Part shown: in pieces, positions 54,125 to 63,321 of the stretch | How positions within the stretch are numbered: the first letter of the stretch is position 1 | Layout: each line of letters begins with the position of its first letter | Source: Candidatus Nitrospira neomarina | GTDB lineage: Bacteria > Nitrospirota > Nitrospiria > Nitrospirales > UBA8639 | Direction: 5' to 3' | Length of the DNA: 64,000 nt | Assembly: GCF_032051675.1 (NCBI RefSeq) | Contig: NZ_CP116968.1 | Coordinates: 2,790,001-2,854,000, forward strand | Made by a program: the position numbers and the translations under genes | The notes under the pieces: generated by a model | Database searches by the model: none | Told to the model about the DNA's origin: nothing | What the model saw: the letters and a program-made list of their open reading frames with translations, nothing else

Positions 54125-54530
54125 TTACGCTTCAAGTGGCAGCCACTTCCCTTTTTTATTACGAATTACCTTGCGATTGGCACAAAGGGAAGCGACCCAT
54201 TCAGGATTTTTACCTCTTTCACGGCATGCTTCAATCGCTTTAACAGAAAATCGCGATCTATCAACTGGCGACAGAATTCCATCTGGGCCATCACCTGACG
54301 GCTTAAGACTTATGACGAACAGAGCCCCCAAATGATGCCCCTCCGGCGTTTTCAGTGGAGCCCCGGCATACAATCGAAGGTTCGGTTCCTGGGTGACCAA
54401 AGGATTATCAGCAAATCGGGTATTGATAGCATCAGACACAACCACGACGTCCGATTGCAGGATGCAATGTGCGCAAAACGCCACGTCCCTGGAGGTCTCT
54501 CTCTCTCAGAGATCCCAACCTTTGACTCTG
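54125..54530 (-). pseudogene. Truncated GAF-domain fragment with a GA-run frameshift
   Basis: From about 54484 to 54125 the frame encodes most of a GAF domain: VAFCAHCILQSDVVVVSDAI, RFADNPLVTQEPNLRLYAGA, PLKTPEGHHLGALFVI. Upstream, ESKVGISERE continues the domain in another frame. The two frames join at a (TC)6 run on the plus strand at 54496-54507. Five units would restore the frame. The rest of a GAF domain is missing further upstream, so this is a remnant rather than a switchable gene. Confidence 0.65.
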
Positions 54531-54812
54531 CACATATTTCCTGACATTGATGCTTCGAGGGTGTGAGTCATATCCTTTAGAAAAACAGGCCTCTCCAAAC
54601 TCAACCCCGTCAATGAAAATTTTTTTGATATTGACTGCCCCTACTTCTGTGCTAGCCTTTTACGGGGGTATTTTTTACATGGTCTTATATCTTAATCCCG
54701 CATTATTCCGGCTCTCTTCCCGAACTATGATATCGTTATGTGAACAGGATGGAGCATGCCCTCCTCAAATGAGTCAGGCATCGTATTGTCCCCTTTTCCA
54801 AAAGGAACCCTA

Positions 54813-55337
54813 ATGATGGAAGATGGCTTGTCCACCCCGGTAGGAACCCGCCGGTCATTCTTTATAAAAACCACCGTATTTATTTCATCCCTTATCGGAA
54901 TTTCCCTTGCTGTCCCATTGATCGGATACGTCATCGCCCCTGCTCTTCAACGACGAAACAAGGAATGGGTCTCACTGGGAAAAGCCGATGCGCTTCCGGT
55001 TGGTGAACCCAAGGCGATGGATTACACCTTGACGCAAAAGGATGGCTGGCAGGAAATCCACACCACCAAGGGCGTGTGGGCGGTGAAACAGCCCGATGGA
55101 GAGGTGACAGTATTTTCGCCAATCTGTCCCCATTTAGGCTGTGGTTATCGATGGGACCAACAGGACCGTCTATTTAAATGCCCCTGCCATGGAAGCGTCT
55201 ATGACATAAACGGAACCGTGAAAGCCGGCCCCGCACCACGCCCGTTGGACACACTGCCCTCCAGAATCGAAAATGGTGACTTGCTGGTCCAATACGAAGA
55301 ATTTAAATCCGGCCTGGCGAAAAAGGTTGAACTCTAA
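54813..55337 (+). CDS. Rieske iron-sulfur protein
   Basis: About 174 residues from the ATG at 54813 (AGGA seven bases upstream); the frame is open a little further. After a short cytoplasmic N-terminus comes one transmembrane helix (FFIKTTVFISSLIGISLAVP). The Rieske motifs are CPHLGCGYRW and CPCHGSVYD, which supply two Cys and two His ligands and the disulfide pair. The [2Fe-2S] cluster passes electrons from quinol to cytochrome c in a cytochrome bc-type complex. Its stop is two bases before the cytochrome b gene, so the pair is one operon. Confidence 0.93.
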   Translation: MMEDGLSTPVGTRRSFFIKTTVFISSLIGISLAVPLIGYVIAPALQRRNKEWVSLGKADALPVGEPKAMDYTLTQKDGWQEIHTTKGVWAVKQPDGEVTVFSPICPHLGCGYRWDQQDRLFKCPCHGSVYDINGTVKAGPAPRPLDTLPSRIENGDLLVQYEEFKSGLAKKVEL

Positions 55338-55339
55338 GC

Positions 55340-56662
55340 ATGGCCTCCCGTCTTTACCAATGGATCGACCAGCGGCTGAAATTAAAGCCCCTGGAGCAAA
55401 CCCTCCTGGACGAGCCTATTCCCGGAGGTGCCAGCTGGAACTATGTCTTCGGCTCGGCCACACTTTTTCTCTTTGTTTTACAAGCACTGACTGGCATGTT
55501 TCTCATGGTGTATTACGTGCCGGCGACTGACCATGCCTACGACACCGTTCAGTATATTCAACATGAGGTGTGGGGCGGATGGTTTGTCCGTGGCCTGCAT
55601 CATTGGGGTGCCTCAGCTGTCATGGTGGCCATCGGGCTCCACATGTTGCAGGTTTTTTTTGACGGTGCGTATAAACGCCCTCGAGAACTCATGTGGATTG
55701 TCGGCGTCATCCTCCTCGCCATCATGCTGGCGTTCGGATTCACGGGATATTTGCTTCCTTGGGATCAAAACGCCTATTGGGCGACCCAGGTGGGAATCAA
55801 CATGGTGGGCAGCGTTCCTCTTATCGGAGATTTCCTGGTGAAAGCCCTTCGTGGCGGGGAAACTCTTGGCGCCCTGACCATTTCACGTTTTTTTGCCATT
55901 CACGTCGCGTTCCTTCCCCTAATCATTGCAGTGGGAATCATGCTCCATCTTTTTATTCTCAGACGGGTGGGGCCCGCCGGCCCTCATGATGAAAGGAGAG
56001 CCAGAGCCGGGAGTGAAACCTTCTACCCACGGCAGGTTTTCATGGATGCGGTGGTCATGCTTGGAGTATTTGGCGTTGTCGCCATGTTGGCGATCAGCGT
56101 GGAGTTCCCATTGGCTGACCGGGCCGATCCGTCAGACCATTCATTTGTCCCCGTCCCGGAATGGTATTTTCTGTTTTTTTATCAGCTTCTCAAATATGCC
56201 CCAGGGGCATGGGGACCTCTGGCGACCTGGCTTCTGCCCACACTCTTTTTCATCGGATTGCTGCTCCTGCCTTTTGTGGATCGCAACCCCGAACGACACC
56301 CGTCCTCACGCCGGGTCGTGTTGGGTGCGGGGTTGGGGTTTTTGGTTATCGTGTTCAGCCTGTTGAGTATTTCTTTCCGCGACCTGTACGCCGTCCCCAA
56401 ACGTGATCCGTCAGTGGCTCGGGGAATGGCATTAGTAGAAGAACACAAATGTCAAACCTGCCATCGGATTCATGGGGAAGGTGGAAACTTGGCCCCGGAC
56501 CTCTCGTATGTTGCCGATCGACGACCCGACCGAGAATGGCATCTTCAGCATTTTAAGGATCCGCAATCCGTTTCCCCTGGTTCCTTCATGCCGAAATTTC
56601 CCCTAAACGACAAACAGCTGAACGACCTTACCAATTACATGCTGACGCTCAAGAGTGGGTAA
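55340..56662 (+). CDS. Cytochrome b fused to a C-terminal c-type cytochrome domain
   Basis: 440 residues, membrane protein. Haem b ligands are seen as HHWGASAVMVAIGLHMLQVF (His87 and His101, 13 residues between) and FAIHVAFLPLIIAVGIMLHL (His188 and His203, 14 between, as in b6-type). The quinol-site motif PEWYFLFFYQ is at about residue 270. The C-terminal soluble part has CQTCH at 371-375, a covalent haem c site, and later SFMPKFPL with a likely Met ligand. This joins cytochrome b6, subunit IV and a cytochrome c in one chain. It follows the Rieske gene directly and works in the same quinol:cytochrome c oxidoreductase. Confidence 0.93.
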   Translation: MASRLYQWIDQRLKLKPLEQTLLDEPIPGGASWNYVFGSATLFLFVLQALTGMFLMVYYVPATDHAYDTVQYIQHEVWGGWFVRGLHHWGASAVMVAIGLHMLQVFFDGAYKRPRELMWIVGVILLAIMLAFGFTGYLLPWDQNAYWATQVGINMVGSVPLIGDFLVKALRGGETLGALTISRFFAIHVAFLPLIIAVGIMLHLFILRRVGPAGPHDERRARAGSETFYPRQVFMDAVVMLGVFGVVAMLAISVEFPLADRADPSDHSFVPVPEWYFLFFYQLLKYAPGAWGPLATWLLPTLFFIGLLLLPFVDRNPERHPSSRRVVLGAGLGFLVIVFSLLSISFRDLYAVPKRDPSVARGMALVEEHKCQTCHRIHGEGGNLAPDLSYVADRRPDREWHLQHFKDPQSVSPGSFMPKFPLNDKQLNDLTNYMLTLKSG

Positions 56663-56856
56663 CACGTCTTCCTACCCTGCGAGTATCGGTTACTCTCGTT
56701 AAGAGCAGCCATCAGCATGGAGCAAATTGTCCTTTCAACTGAGGGCTGGGGGAGAATAAATCAGCCACGACACCGGCATCAGATTCGGCCGATTGCGAGG
56801 CGAGAGTCAATAACCTCATACCCGATTGCAGGCACATCCCGACTGAACACAACGTG

Positions 56857-56889
56857 TCCCCCACGGCCATGTTCAACAGCCGTGGGGGA
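56857..56889. terminator. Strong hairpin between convergent genes, probably a bidirectional terminator
   Basis: TCCCCCACGGC (56857-56867) and GCCGTGGGGGA (56879-56889) form a perfect 11-bp GC-rich stem with an 11-base loop, between the cytochrome b/c gene and the convergent mechanosensitive-channel gene. No T-run follows on either side, but the position fits termination in both directions. Confidence 0.6.
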
Positions 56890-56895
56890 TAGGCT

Positions 56896-58362
56896 CTACC
56901 CTCGACGTTCGCCACGGGCTTGACTGAGCCAATGCTCCATTTGTTTGCCTGCTGCTTCCCGACCTCCTAGACCAAAGGATAACGCCACCGCCACCGCAAT
57001 GGCTCCAAGCGTCAGGCCAAATGCCAGGTTGACGATTTCATTGGCCAACCCCATGGCTCGGAGACCCATGGCGAGCACCAACCCGAGAATCGCGAATCGG
57101 GCAATATTTGCAACCCCTCCAGAATTCGCTCCATGAACACGAATGATGGCTTCATATGCGAGATTCGACAACCAGAACCCGATGGCAATGATCGCACTGC
57201 CCAATATCACCTGACTACCAAACTCTATAAACATGGTGACCAATTCAGACACCTGATGAAAACCTAACTGGTTGGCCGCTTCAACAACCGCAAATAACAT
57301 AATAAAAAAGGCCAGAACATTTCCGACCACAGACGAAGGAGTGGTTTGACCGAATGCCTGTCCCAATCCCAGCTTTTCCGGCAGAGCGTCGAAACCGAGC
57401 CCGCCTAATAAACTCGCCACGATTTGCGAGACTAATCGGGCAATAGCAAAGGCGATTCCTAAAATAATTGCCGCCGCAAAAATATCGGGAATGGCCGACA
57501 TCATGGTATTCAACATATCGGTGGCCGGTCCTGTAATCACTTCAATTTCCAAGGCTTGCAGTGCGGCAACGACCGCAGGGACCAAAATCAGGATATACAC
57601 CACCAAAGCCAGTAAATGAGACAAGGACATCGTTCCGCGCAATCCTATTTGTTCACCCAACCGGTCGGTTCCGGCAGCCGTCAACAAGTTACTCACCAAG
57701 TCCCTGACGATTTTGGCCAAGAACCATCCAGCAACTCCAATTAACACTGCACCGAAAATATTCGGAAGCATGCTTAACATTTCATTGACCATGTTTTGGA
57801 CCGGAATCAATAGGCCGTCAATCTCCAGAGTCCCTAAGATGGCGGGGAGGAATAACAGCACAACCAGCCAAAACACCACATTCCCCAAATTAGCGCTGAT
57901 GGGTCGCACCCCGGCCCCCGCACTCAATTTTTCATCCATCGTCGTCGATTGCAAAGCCTTGGACACAAGGGTTCGAAGTACGGTGGCGATAACCCACACG
58001 ATTAACATCAATACTCCACCAGCCACTAATTTCGGAACAAAGGCCATCACCTGATCGACCAAAGTCCCTAGAGGACCGGAGACCATTTCCAAATGTAACG
58101 CGTTAAAAAATGCCACTAAAACTAATAAAAGAATTAAATAATAGATTCCTACCGCTGTACCTCCTTCCACATCCATGGTGGTACCGGTGGTCGAACGCAA
58201 TCGCTGATTGACGTTCAACATGCCCAGACCCTTTCTGATTCCAGCTCTCACAACCAGAGCCACTATCCATCCCAGGATGAGGATACCCAATGCACCCAAT
58301 ACATTTGGCAACGTTTCCCCAAGATTCACTTGTAACGTTTCGGTCAATTTACTCATGTCCAT
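56896..58362 (-). CDS. CmpX-type mechanosensitive channel protein (conserved TM helix family)
   Basis: 488 residues with about ten transmembrane helices arranged as repeated helix pairs (VLGALGILILGWIVALVVRA, LVLVALFNALHLEMVSGPLG, LLMIVWVIATVLRTLVSKAL). Repeats share a hallmark pattern of LPNILGA, GWFLAKIVRDLVSNLL and GLGxxGLGQAFG type. This fits the CmpX/PF05552 family of small-conductance mechanosensitive-channel-like proteins. It lacks the MscS beta domain. The C-terminal VALSFGLGGREAAGKQMEHW is typical of the family. Confidence 0.85.
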   Translation of the reverse strand: MDMSKLTETLQVNLGETLPNVLGALGILILGWIVALVVRAGIRKGLGMLNVNQRLRSTTGTTMDVEGGTAVGIYYLILLLVLVAFFNALHLEMVSGPLGTLVDQVMAFVPKLVAGGVLMLIVWVIATVLRTLVSKALQSTTMDEKLSAGAGVRPISANLGNVVFWLVVLLFLPAILGTLEIDGLLIPVQNMVNEMLSMLPNIFGAVLIGVAGWFLAKIVRDLVSNLLTAAGTDRLGEQIGLRGTMSLSHLLALVVYILILVPAVVAALQALEIEVITGPATDMLNTMMSAIPDIFAAAIILGIAFAIARLVSQIVASLLGGLGFDALPEKLGLGQAFGQTTPSSVVGNVLAFFIMLFAVVEAANQLGFHQVSELVTMFIEFGSQVILGSAIIAIGFWLSNLAYEAIIRVHGANSGGVANIARFAILGLVLAMGLRAMGLANEIVNLAFGLTLGAIAVAVALSFGLGGREAAGKQMEHWLSQARGERRG

Positions 58363-58752
58363 AGATCACTCCTTTCGATAAAAATACATAACGCCGAACA
58401 CCCCGTAGATATTCTCTACAGTTTGATGGTGAGACAGGAAAATACTATTGGTCAGCTTATATTGAGAAAAATACGAAAGGTAGCTATCGAATTAGGAAGG
58501 CTCTTACCTTAACAATTGAGGAAAATTAAGTCCACCTACGCGCAGAAAACCTCAATTTCCTGGATATTTTTCATATTATTTAAAAAACGGCATATGCTCA
58601 TTGTCGGGCTGGACACCGTGTCAGAAATTATTTTTTACCCTTCAAGTCGGGGTTTTGTCGTCAGCACATTTTTTTAAATGAACCAGTCGGCTGGTCACAA
58701 GTCATCTCTATTTGCCCTAACCTTATGCCAACCCTGGGCCAGTTATGATCCA
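58363..58752. other. Intergenic region between two channel genes, nothing recognised
   Basis: About 390 bases upstream of the CmpX-like gene. It must hold its promoter. AT-rich stretches are present near 58560-58580. No operator or RNA gene was recognised. Confidence 0.4.
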
Positions 58753-59214
58753 TTACGCGGACTTCGCAAATTCGGAAGTACAATGTCCGCACTTGGTGGC
58801 TTGTATGGGTATCGTCATGTGGCAGAATTTGCATTCTTTCGTTGTAGGATCGGCAGGCGGGGCCTCTTTTTCTTCACGTTTCATCTGATTGATGGCTTTA
58901 ATCACCACAAAAACGGCAAGGGCCACAATAAGAAAGCTAATAACCGAATTGAGAAATACTCCATAATTCATGGTGACAGCGCCCGCTGCCTGAGCGTCGG
59001 ACAAGGCCAGATATGGCCCTGGAGGCACACCCTCCTTAAGGGTGACAAAGAGGTTGGAAAAATCAACGCCACCCAACAAGAGTCCAATTGGGGGCATCAA
59101 CACATCGGCCACCAGCGATTTGGCAATGGTGCCAAAGGCCCCTCCAACAACGATACCGACTGCCATATCGATAACATTGCCTCGCATGGCAAACTCTTTG
59201 AACTCTTTAAGCAT
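58753..59214 (-). CDS. mscL: Large-conductance mechanosensitive channel MscL with a C-terminal zinc ribbon
   Basis: The ATG at 59214 has a perfect AAGGAGG site upstream, so the longer frame to 59340 is rejected; 153 residues. The MscL core is [40 protein letters not shown] and [20 protein letters not shown]. Past the usual end there is [18 protein letters not shown], a CxxC...CxxC zinc-ribbon-like tail not found in typical MscL. The channel opens under membrane tension to release solutes. It is next to another mechanosensitive channel gene on the same strand. Confidence 0.92.
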   Translation of the reverse strand: MLKEFKEFAMRGNVIDMAVGIVVGGAFGTIAKSLVADVLMPPIGLLLGGVDFSNLFVTLKEGVPPGPYLALSDAQAAGAVTMNYGVFLNSVISFLIVALAVFVVIKAINQMKREEKEAPPADPTTKECKFCHMTIPIQATKCGHCTSEFAKSA

Positions 59215-59553
59215 CACATCCTCCTTATCATGAGTGTGAACTTTAGAACCGGTTGTTTTCCAGGATGATCCTAAAAAGACTGCATCATCCTCTCTCAACA
59301 CACACACAAATGCAAGATTATTCCAGAGCTTCCCGGTCATGGCCTAACCGGGCTTTCACCTCAAAATTTTCTTCATTCCGTGAAACAACGGGACCGGCGG
59401 TAGTCAAAAAAACCTGGGGCGGCCCGCCTATCCTCGCCCACTTCCAGTTGAAGACCCCCTCTAAAAGCCCCAACTGTTAAGCTCAGCTCGAATAGGTTAG
59501 CCGCCCTGCGCGTTCCGCACCCTGACAAACCGTCTACCGTTACGATCCCCCTT
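59215..59553. other. Intergenic region with no recognised feature
   Basis: About 340 bases upstream of mscL and downstream of the receiver-like gene. The mscL promoter should be here. No hairpin or RNA gene was seen. Confidence 0.4.
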
Positions 59554-59967
59554 TTAATCATCTTGTGATGCGCATCTTTGCGTTTTCAAAAAAAGACATT
59601 CATCCATTAATCTTCCCATCTGACGATAATCCAACGGTTTTTTCAGCTCACGAAAATGCCTCGTTTCACCCGATTGAGGAAGATCTCCCAATACCACCAC
59701 CATCGGAGAACCTGAGGCATGGGATGTTCCAGACCTCATGCCATGCTTCAATTGCTCCAGAAAGTGGCTTTCAATGAAAAGTACATCAAATCCCTTCCAG
59801 GTTTGTTCCATCATGGCCTTTGGAAATTCCTCAAGGTATTCGCAATCATACCCGTGCAGTTTCAATATCTGTCCCAGAAAATCACGAATTGAATGATCCC
59901 TCGTGATGATCAAGACGCGGCCTGGCCTTGGGCTAGACTGAAGAACTTCATTTTTCGCCGTTCCCAT
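59554..59967 (-). CDS. Degenerate response-regulator receiver domain
   Basis: The frame is open to a GTG at 60015, but the ATG at 59967, with GAAGAG upstream, is preferred. About 137 residues. VLIITRDHSIRDFLGQILKL and GYDCEYLEEFPKAMM match a receiver fold, and GFDVLFIESHF is where the phosphorylated Asp would sit but Glu is present. The usual double acidic patch after the first strand is also reduced (ITRD). KKPLDYRQMG has the conserved Lys. It probably acts without standard phosphorylation. There is no output domain. Confidence 0.65.
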   Translation of the reverse strand: MGTAKNEVLQSSPRPGRVLIITRDHSIRDFLGQILKLHGYDCEYLEEFPKAMMEQTWKGFDVLFIESHFLEQLKHGMRSGTSHASGSPMVVVLGDLPQSGETRHFRELKKPLDYRQMGRLMDECLFLKTQRCASQDD

Positions 59968-60087
59968 AAGGTCTCTTCTTTCCCGGAGGATGCGAAGAAA
60001 GTCTGGTCTCGACACGTCCCATTCCGAGTTGGTTGCTCGATATTCATCAGGTCTGAATTTGGAATAGGCACAATGCTCTCCTGGCGT

Positions 60088-60483
60088 TCAGACAGGCCCC
60101 CATCTTCCATTTGACTCACTGATCTCTGTTGGATCTCGTCTATTCCTACTCCAGCAGGAGGCTTCTCTTTGCCAAAGAACATCTGAATCGGATGCGAATT
60201 CCGTGAGCGAGAACAAATCCCTCGACACCTCCGGAATATAACTCCTGACCGTGATGACCGTTCCCTTATCTTTTTTGACCACTTCGATGACTGATATCCC
60301 TCCCTGAACCTTTCCGTCACAATGTGAATAGATGGCTGGTCTCGCGGAAATTTTCTCGCCATCCCAGGCAATCCGTGGCTCAAGCCCTTCCGGTTCTATT
60401 CCCAAGCCGAAAAACACCCCTAACATTCCGATGGCACCGCAGAGACTCATGAAGGAAATTGTATGGAAGGTTTGAATGTTCAT
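60088..60483 (-). CDS. Small exported protein of unknown function
   Basis: The ATG at 60483 gives 131 residues and a signal-like N-terminus (MNIQTFHTISFMSLCGAIGM, GVFFGLGIEPEG); a longer frame to 60540 exists. The mature part has a short beta-rich core: WDGEKISARPAIYSHCDGKV, GGISVIEVVKKDKGTVITVR. The C-terminal ~40 residues are polar. I recognise no family. It lies upstream of the receiver gene on the same strand. Confidence 0.4.
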   Translation of the reverse strand: MNIQTFHTISFMSLCGAIGMLGVFFGLGIEPEGLEPRIAWDGEKISARPAIYSHCDGKVQGGISVIEVVKKDKGTVITVRSYIPEVSRDLFSLTEFASDSDVLWQREASCWSRNRRDPTEISESNGRWGPV

Positions 60484-60573
60484 TGTTTGGGTTCCACCTA
60501 GTCTCTGTGTACCCATAATCATTAACAATAATGATGCCAAATGAATTTCCCTTAGAATTCAATCATTCCCATT

Positions 60574-60599
60574 CACAATAGGGAATGTTTCCCATTGTG
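60574..60599. promoter_or_regulatory. Imperfect palindrome, possible operator or terminator
   Basis: CACAATAGGGAATG and TTTCCCATTGTG form an imperfect 12-bp inverted repeat in the 60484-60935 gap, between the end of the sigma-54 regulator gene and the start of the small exported gene, both on the minus strand. It could terminate the first or regulate the second. GGGAA recurs nearby. Nothing else was recognised in that gap. Confidence 0.45.
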
Positions 60600-60935
60600 A
60601 AACAGCAGGGTGTCTCAGGGTGTCCCAGTCAAAAACACTTTGAAGCAGGCGAGTGAGAAAACAAAAGGACACAGGAAAGTAACAGCGTTGAGGGCCCGAA
60701 CATTTACCCTGTCCGAGCCCCTCCGATTAGAACCTCGCCTTATGCATCACATGCATATCCGAGCGACAGGATAATTAAGTGTCCGATTTTTTTTGGTTCC
60801 AGGAGCCGGGAGTTTTATGCCATATGGCCATGCACATAGGCCGTCGATGGCAACCGATATTGACGGATACCCCATTACTTGTACCCTGGTTTTAATCCCC
60901 GACGAATGTTCAGGATTTATACAGAAATGGAGGAA

Positions 60936-62723
60936 TCAGCGGGAGGATTCTTCTTGAGAGATATTCAACTCGGTTAAGCGGCGGTAAAAGGTAGAACGGC
61001 TCATACCGACCAATTTTGCGGCTTGCGCACGTTTTCCTTTCGTTTGGGTCAGGGCATCAAGGATAAGCTGGCGTTCATTTGGTTTACAAAAAGGCGAGGC
61101 CTGAACAATCGGAGGCCCGTCACACAATTCAGGAGGCAGATCGGTCGGAAGAACGCTTCCTCCACGGCAATGTATCAGTGCATATTCCAAGGCCCCTTTT
61201 AATTCCCGGACATTCCCCGGCCAAGAATAGCGTAAGAACCGCTGCATCGTTTCCGGAGCAATGCTCAGAACATGCATTTTCCCAAGGGCGACGCGGCTTT
61301 TCACGAAAAAGGCCGTGCTCAACAACGGAATATCCTCGCGGCGCTCTCGCAGAGGAGGAAGCCTTAATCGCGCAACACGGATCCGATAGAGTAAATCCGC
61401 ACGGAAGGCACCCTTGTCGACCAATGTTTGAAGCTGCTGATTGGTGGCCGCCAATACCCGGACATTCACTTTCCGTGGCCGGGACTCCCCGAGACGGATA
61501 ATCTCTCCCTCTTGCAGCACACGGAGTAGGGTCGTCTGAATCGATAACGGCATATCTCCGATTTCATCCAACAATAACGTGCCGCCTTCAGCCGACTCGA
61601 AAAATCCTGCATGGTCACTCGTCGCTCCCGTAAAGGCGCCGCGTTTGTGACCAAATAACTGACTCCCTAAGAGGGAATCGGTCAATCCTGCACAATTGAC
61701 CGGCAGAAATGGATGATCATGACGCGGACTTAATTGATGTAACGCACGGGCGACTAATTCTTTGCCCGTCCCGGTTTCCCCATCAATGAGCACCGGCACA
61801 TCTACCGTGGCAATGTCTCGAATCCGTTCATATACCATGCGCATGGCGGGACATTTTCCAACCAGATCGTGAAATTGTGTTGTCCCCACCAACTGCCGGC
61901 GCAACTCTTCTATCTCGGTGACATCTTTTAACAACAAAATGGTTCTTCGAGAATCTCGAGGATCATCTTGAACTTCAACTTCCACCGCGCGTGGAGAACG
62001 GTTTTTCCCATCCATCGCGACCGACACAACCTGACGCTGCGGCCCAGGTAACCGGCCCATTGCCTCGACCCTGGCATTGTCTTCTGTTTTCCATGGAAGG
62101 CCCTTACCGAGAGAGCGGCCGATCATGGTGTCAGGATCGATCTGCAATAACTCACGGGCTTTTCCACTCACAAACGTCACCTCCCGATTCGCATCGACCA
62201 TGATGGCCCCCAATCCCAGCCCGTCGAGCAGGGCCATCACATCATCCCGCTCTTGTTCGCTTTTCGCTAATCGATTACCAAGTTGAGTTTCCGTGCGTTC
62301 ATGATGATCGACGGCCTGACGGTGCGAAAGCTGTTCTTCACGGGCCTTTTGCAGTAAGGGCTGGATCGGAAGGATCTCGGGTCCAAAGCGTTGTAAAATG
62401 ACATATCGAACAGACCCATGACGGACGGCAGTGGCTTCCAGAACAACGTCTTCTCCAAATAATGCCGGTTCACTCCACAAACCGGATTTCCATTGGCCGG
62501 TCTCAGCTGAATCCCACCATGCCTGCGCTTCATGGAGAAAATGTTGAAGAAAAAATGAATGCCCCATTAATTGTCCAGGAGACACCTCACTCCCCTGGGA
62601 CAGGCCAGGAGGAGGAAACCAACTGGGCAAATCACCCACACAGTCGAAACGATCCACAGTTTTTTGGAAAATTAACGCATTAAAGACACTGAGAAGAGCG
62701 GGATCGTGGATGGAACCGGACAT
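60936..62723 (-). CDS. Sigma-54-dependent transcriptional activator with PAS domain
   Basis: About 595 residues from the ATG at 62723; a GTG at 62735 is also possible. A first unrecognised N-terminal part is followed by a coiled coil and a PAS-like segment (VMALLDGLGLGAIMVDANRE, VTFVSGKARELLQIDP). The AAA+ domain has GETGTGKELVARALH (Walker A), KRGAFTGATSDHAGFFESAE with the sigma-54 loop GAFTGA, and GGTLLLDEIGDMPL (Walker B). The C-terminus has a Fis-type helix-turn-helix (QTKGKRAQAAKLVGMSRSTF). It drives sigma-54 promoters. No receiver domain is present, so it responds to its own PAS or N-terminal signal. Confidence 0.92.
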   Translation of the reverse strand: MSGSIHDPALLSVFNALIFQKTVDRFDCVGDLPSWFPPPGLSQGSEVSPGQLMGHSFFLQHFLHEAQAWWDSAETGQWKSGLWSEPALFGEDVVLEATAVRHGSVRYVILQRFGPEILPIQPLLQKAREEQLSHRQAVDHHERTETQLGNRLAKSEQERDDVMALLDGLGLGAIMVDANREVTFVSGKARELLQIDPDTMIGRSLGKGLPWKTEDNARVEAMGRLPGPQRQVVSVAMDGKNRSPRAVEVEVQDDPRDSRRTILLLKDVTEIEELRRQLVGTTQFHDLVGKCPAMRMVYERIRDIATVDVPVLIDGETGTGKELVARALHQLSPRHDHPFLPVNCAGLTDSLLGSQLFGHKRGAFTGATSDHAGFFESAEGGTLLLDEIGDMPLSIQTTLLRVLQEGEIIRLGESRPRKVNVRVLAATNQQLQTLVDKGAFRADLLYRIRVARLRLPPLRERREDIPLLSTAFFVKSRVALGKMHVLSIAPETMQRFLRYSWPGNVRELKGALEYALIHCRGGSVLPTDLPPELCDGPPIVQASPFCKPNERQLILDALTQTKGKRAQAAKLVGMSRSTFYRRLTELNISQEESSR

Positions 62724-62823
62724 GAGTCTCACCAATCACTGCTAGCGACAAGGGGATGAGGGAATCCTGTTAAGGATGCTAAAGAATATCTACCGGTTGA
62801 CGCGTTTTTCATCCAGTCCGTCT

Positions 62824-63321
62824 TCAGGATTTCAGCATCGCTTCAGATAACGCGGAAAACGCCGCCTCGACACCTTCCCCGGTTTTTGCGCTAACCATGG
62901 ACACCAGACAGGCCTGGCCACTGAGATCAGATACCATGGGACACTCCACCACCCACTCGTCCACCAAATCATGTTTATTAAGCAGGAGGACAAAAGGAAC
63001 AGGACCGATGGTCTTCAAAGCTAATTCATGTAATCTGCATGCCACATCAACCGTTTCTTGCCTTGTGCCATCAATAACCAGGATATATCCCGATGACCCC
63101 TGCAAATACGACGCCCGAACTTTTTGGAAGTCATCATCGCCATAGAGATCCCAAAGAACCAGCAGAATGTCCTGCCCGCGTACCGACAAAGATTTTTGGT
63201 CAATCTTGACACCAACCGTGGTGAGATATTTTTCGGAAAAAATGCCGGAGACCAATCGTTTCACCAGGCTCGTTTTCCCCACGGCAAACCCACCCAACAT
63301 ACAAATTTTTTTCTGAATCAC
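62824..63321 (-). CDS. Ras-like small GTPase (Rab/Rup-type)
   Basis: 165 residues. G1 is GGFAVGKTS, G2 Thr is likely in YLTTVGV, G3 is WDLYG (DxxG), G4 is NKHD and G5 is SAKTG. This is the Ras superfamily fold seen in some bacteria (Rup/MglA-like). The G3 box has no Gln/His after the Gly, as in many bacterial members with low intrinsic activity. Its start overlaps the end of the OmpA-family gene by four bases, so both are translated together. Confidence 0.85.
   Translation of the reverse strand: MIQKKICMLGGFAVGKTSLVKRLVSGIFSEKYLTTVGVKIDQKSLSVRGQDILLVLWDLYGDDDFQKVRASYLQGSSGYILVIDGTRQETVDVACRLHELALKTIGPVPFVLLLNKHDLVDEWVVECPMVSDLSGQACLVSMVSAKTGEGVEAAFSALSEAMLKS

Noticed and set aside
54125-54530. 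Phase-variable GAF gene through the (TC)6 run
   Set aside because: Joining the frames still leaves only part of a GAF domain with nothing recognisable further upstream, so it reads as a remnant and not a switch.
54547-54813. 88-residue frame with one hydrophobic segment before the Rieske gene
   Set aside because: No ribosome-binding site, no conserved pattern, and the hydrophobic part looks fortuitous.
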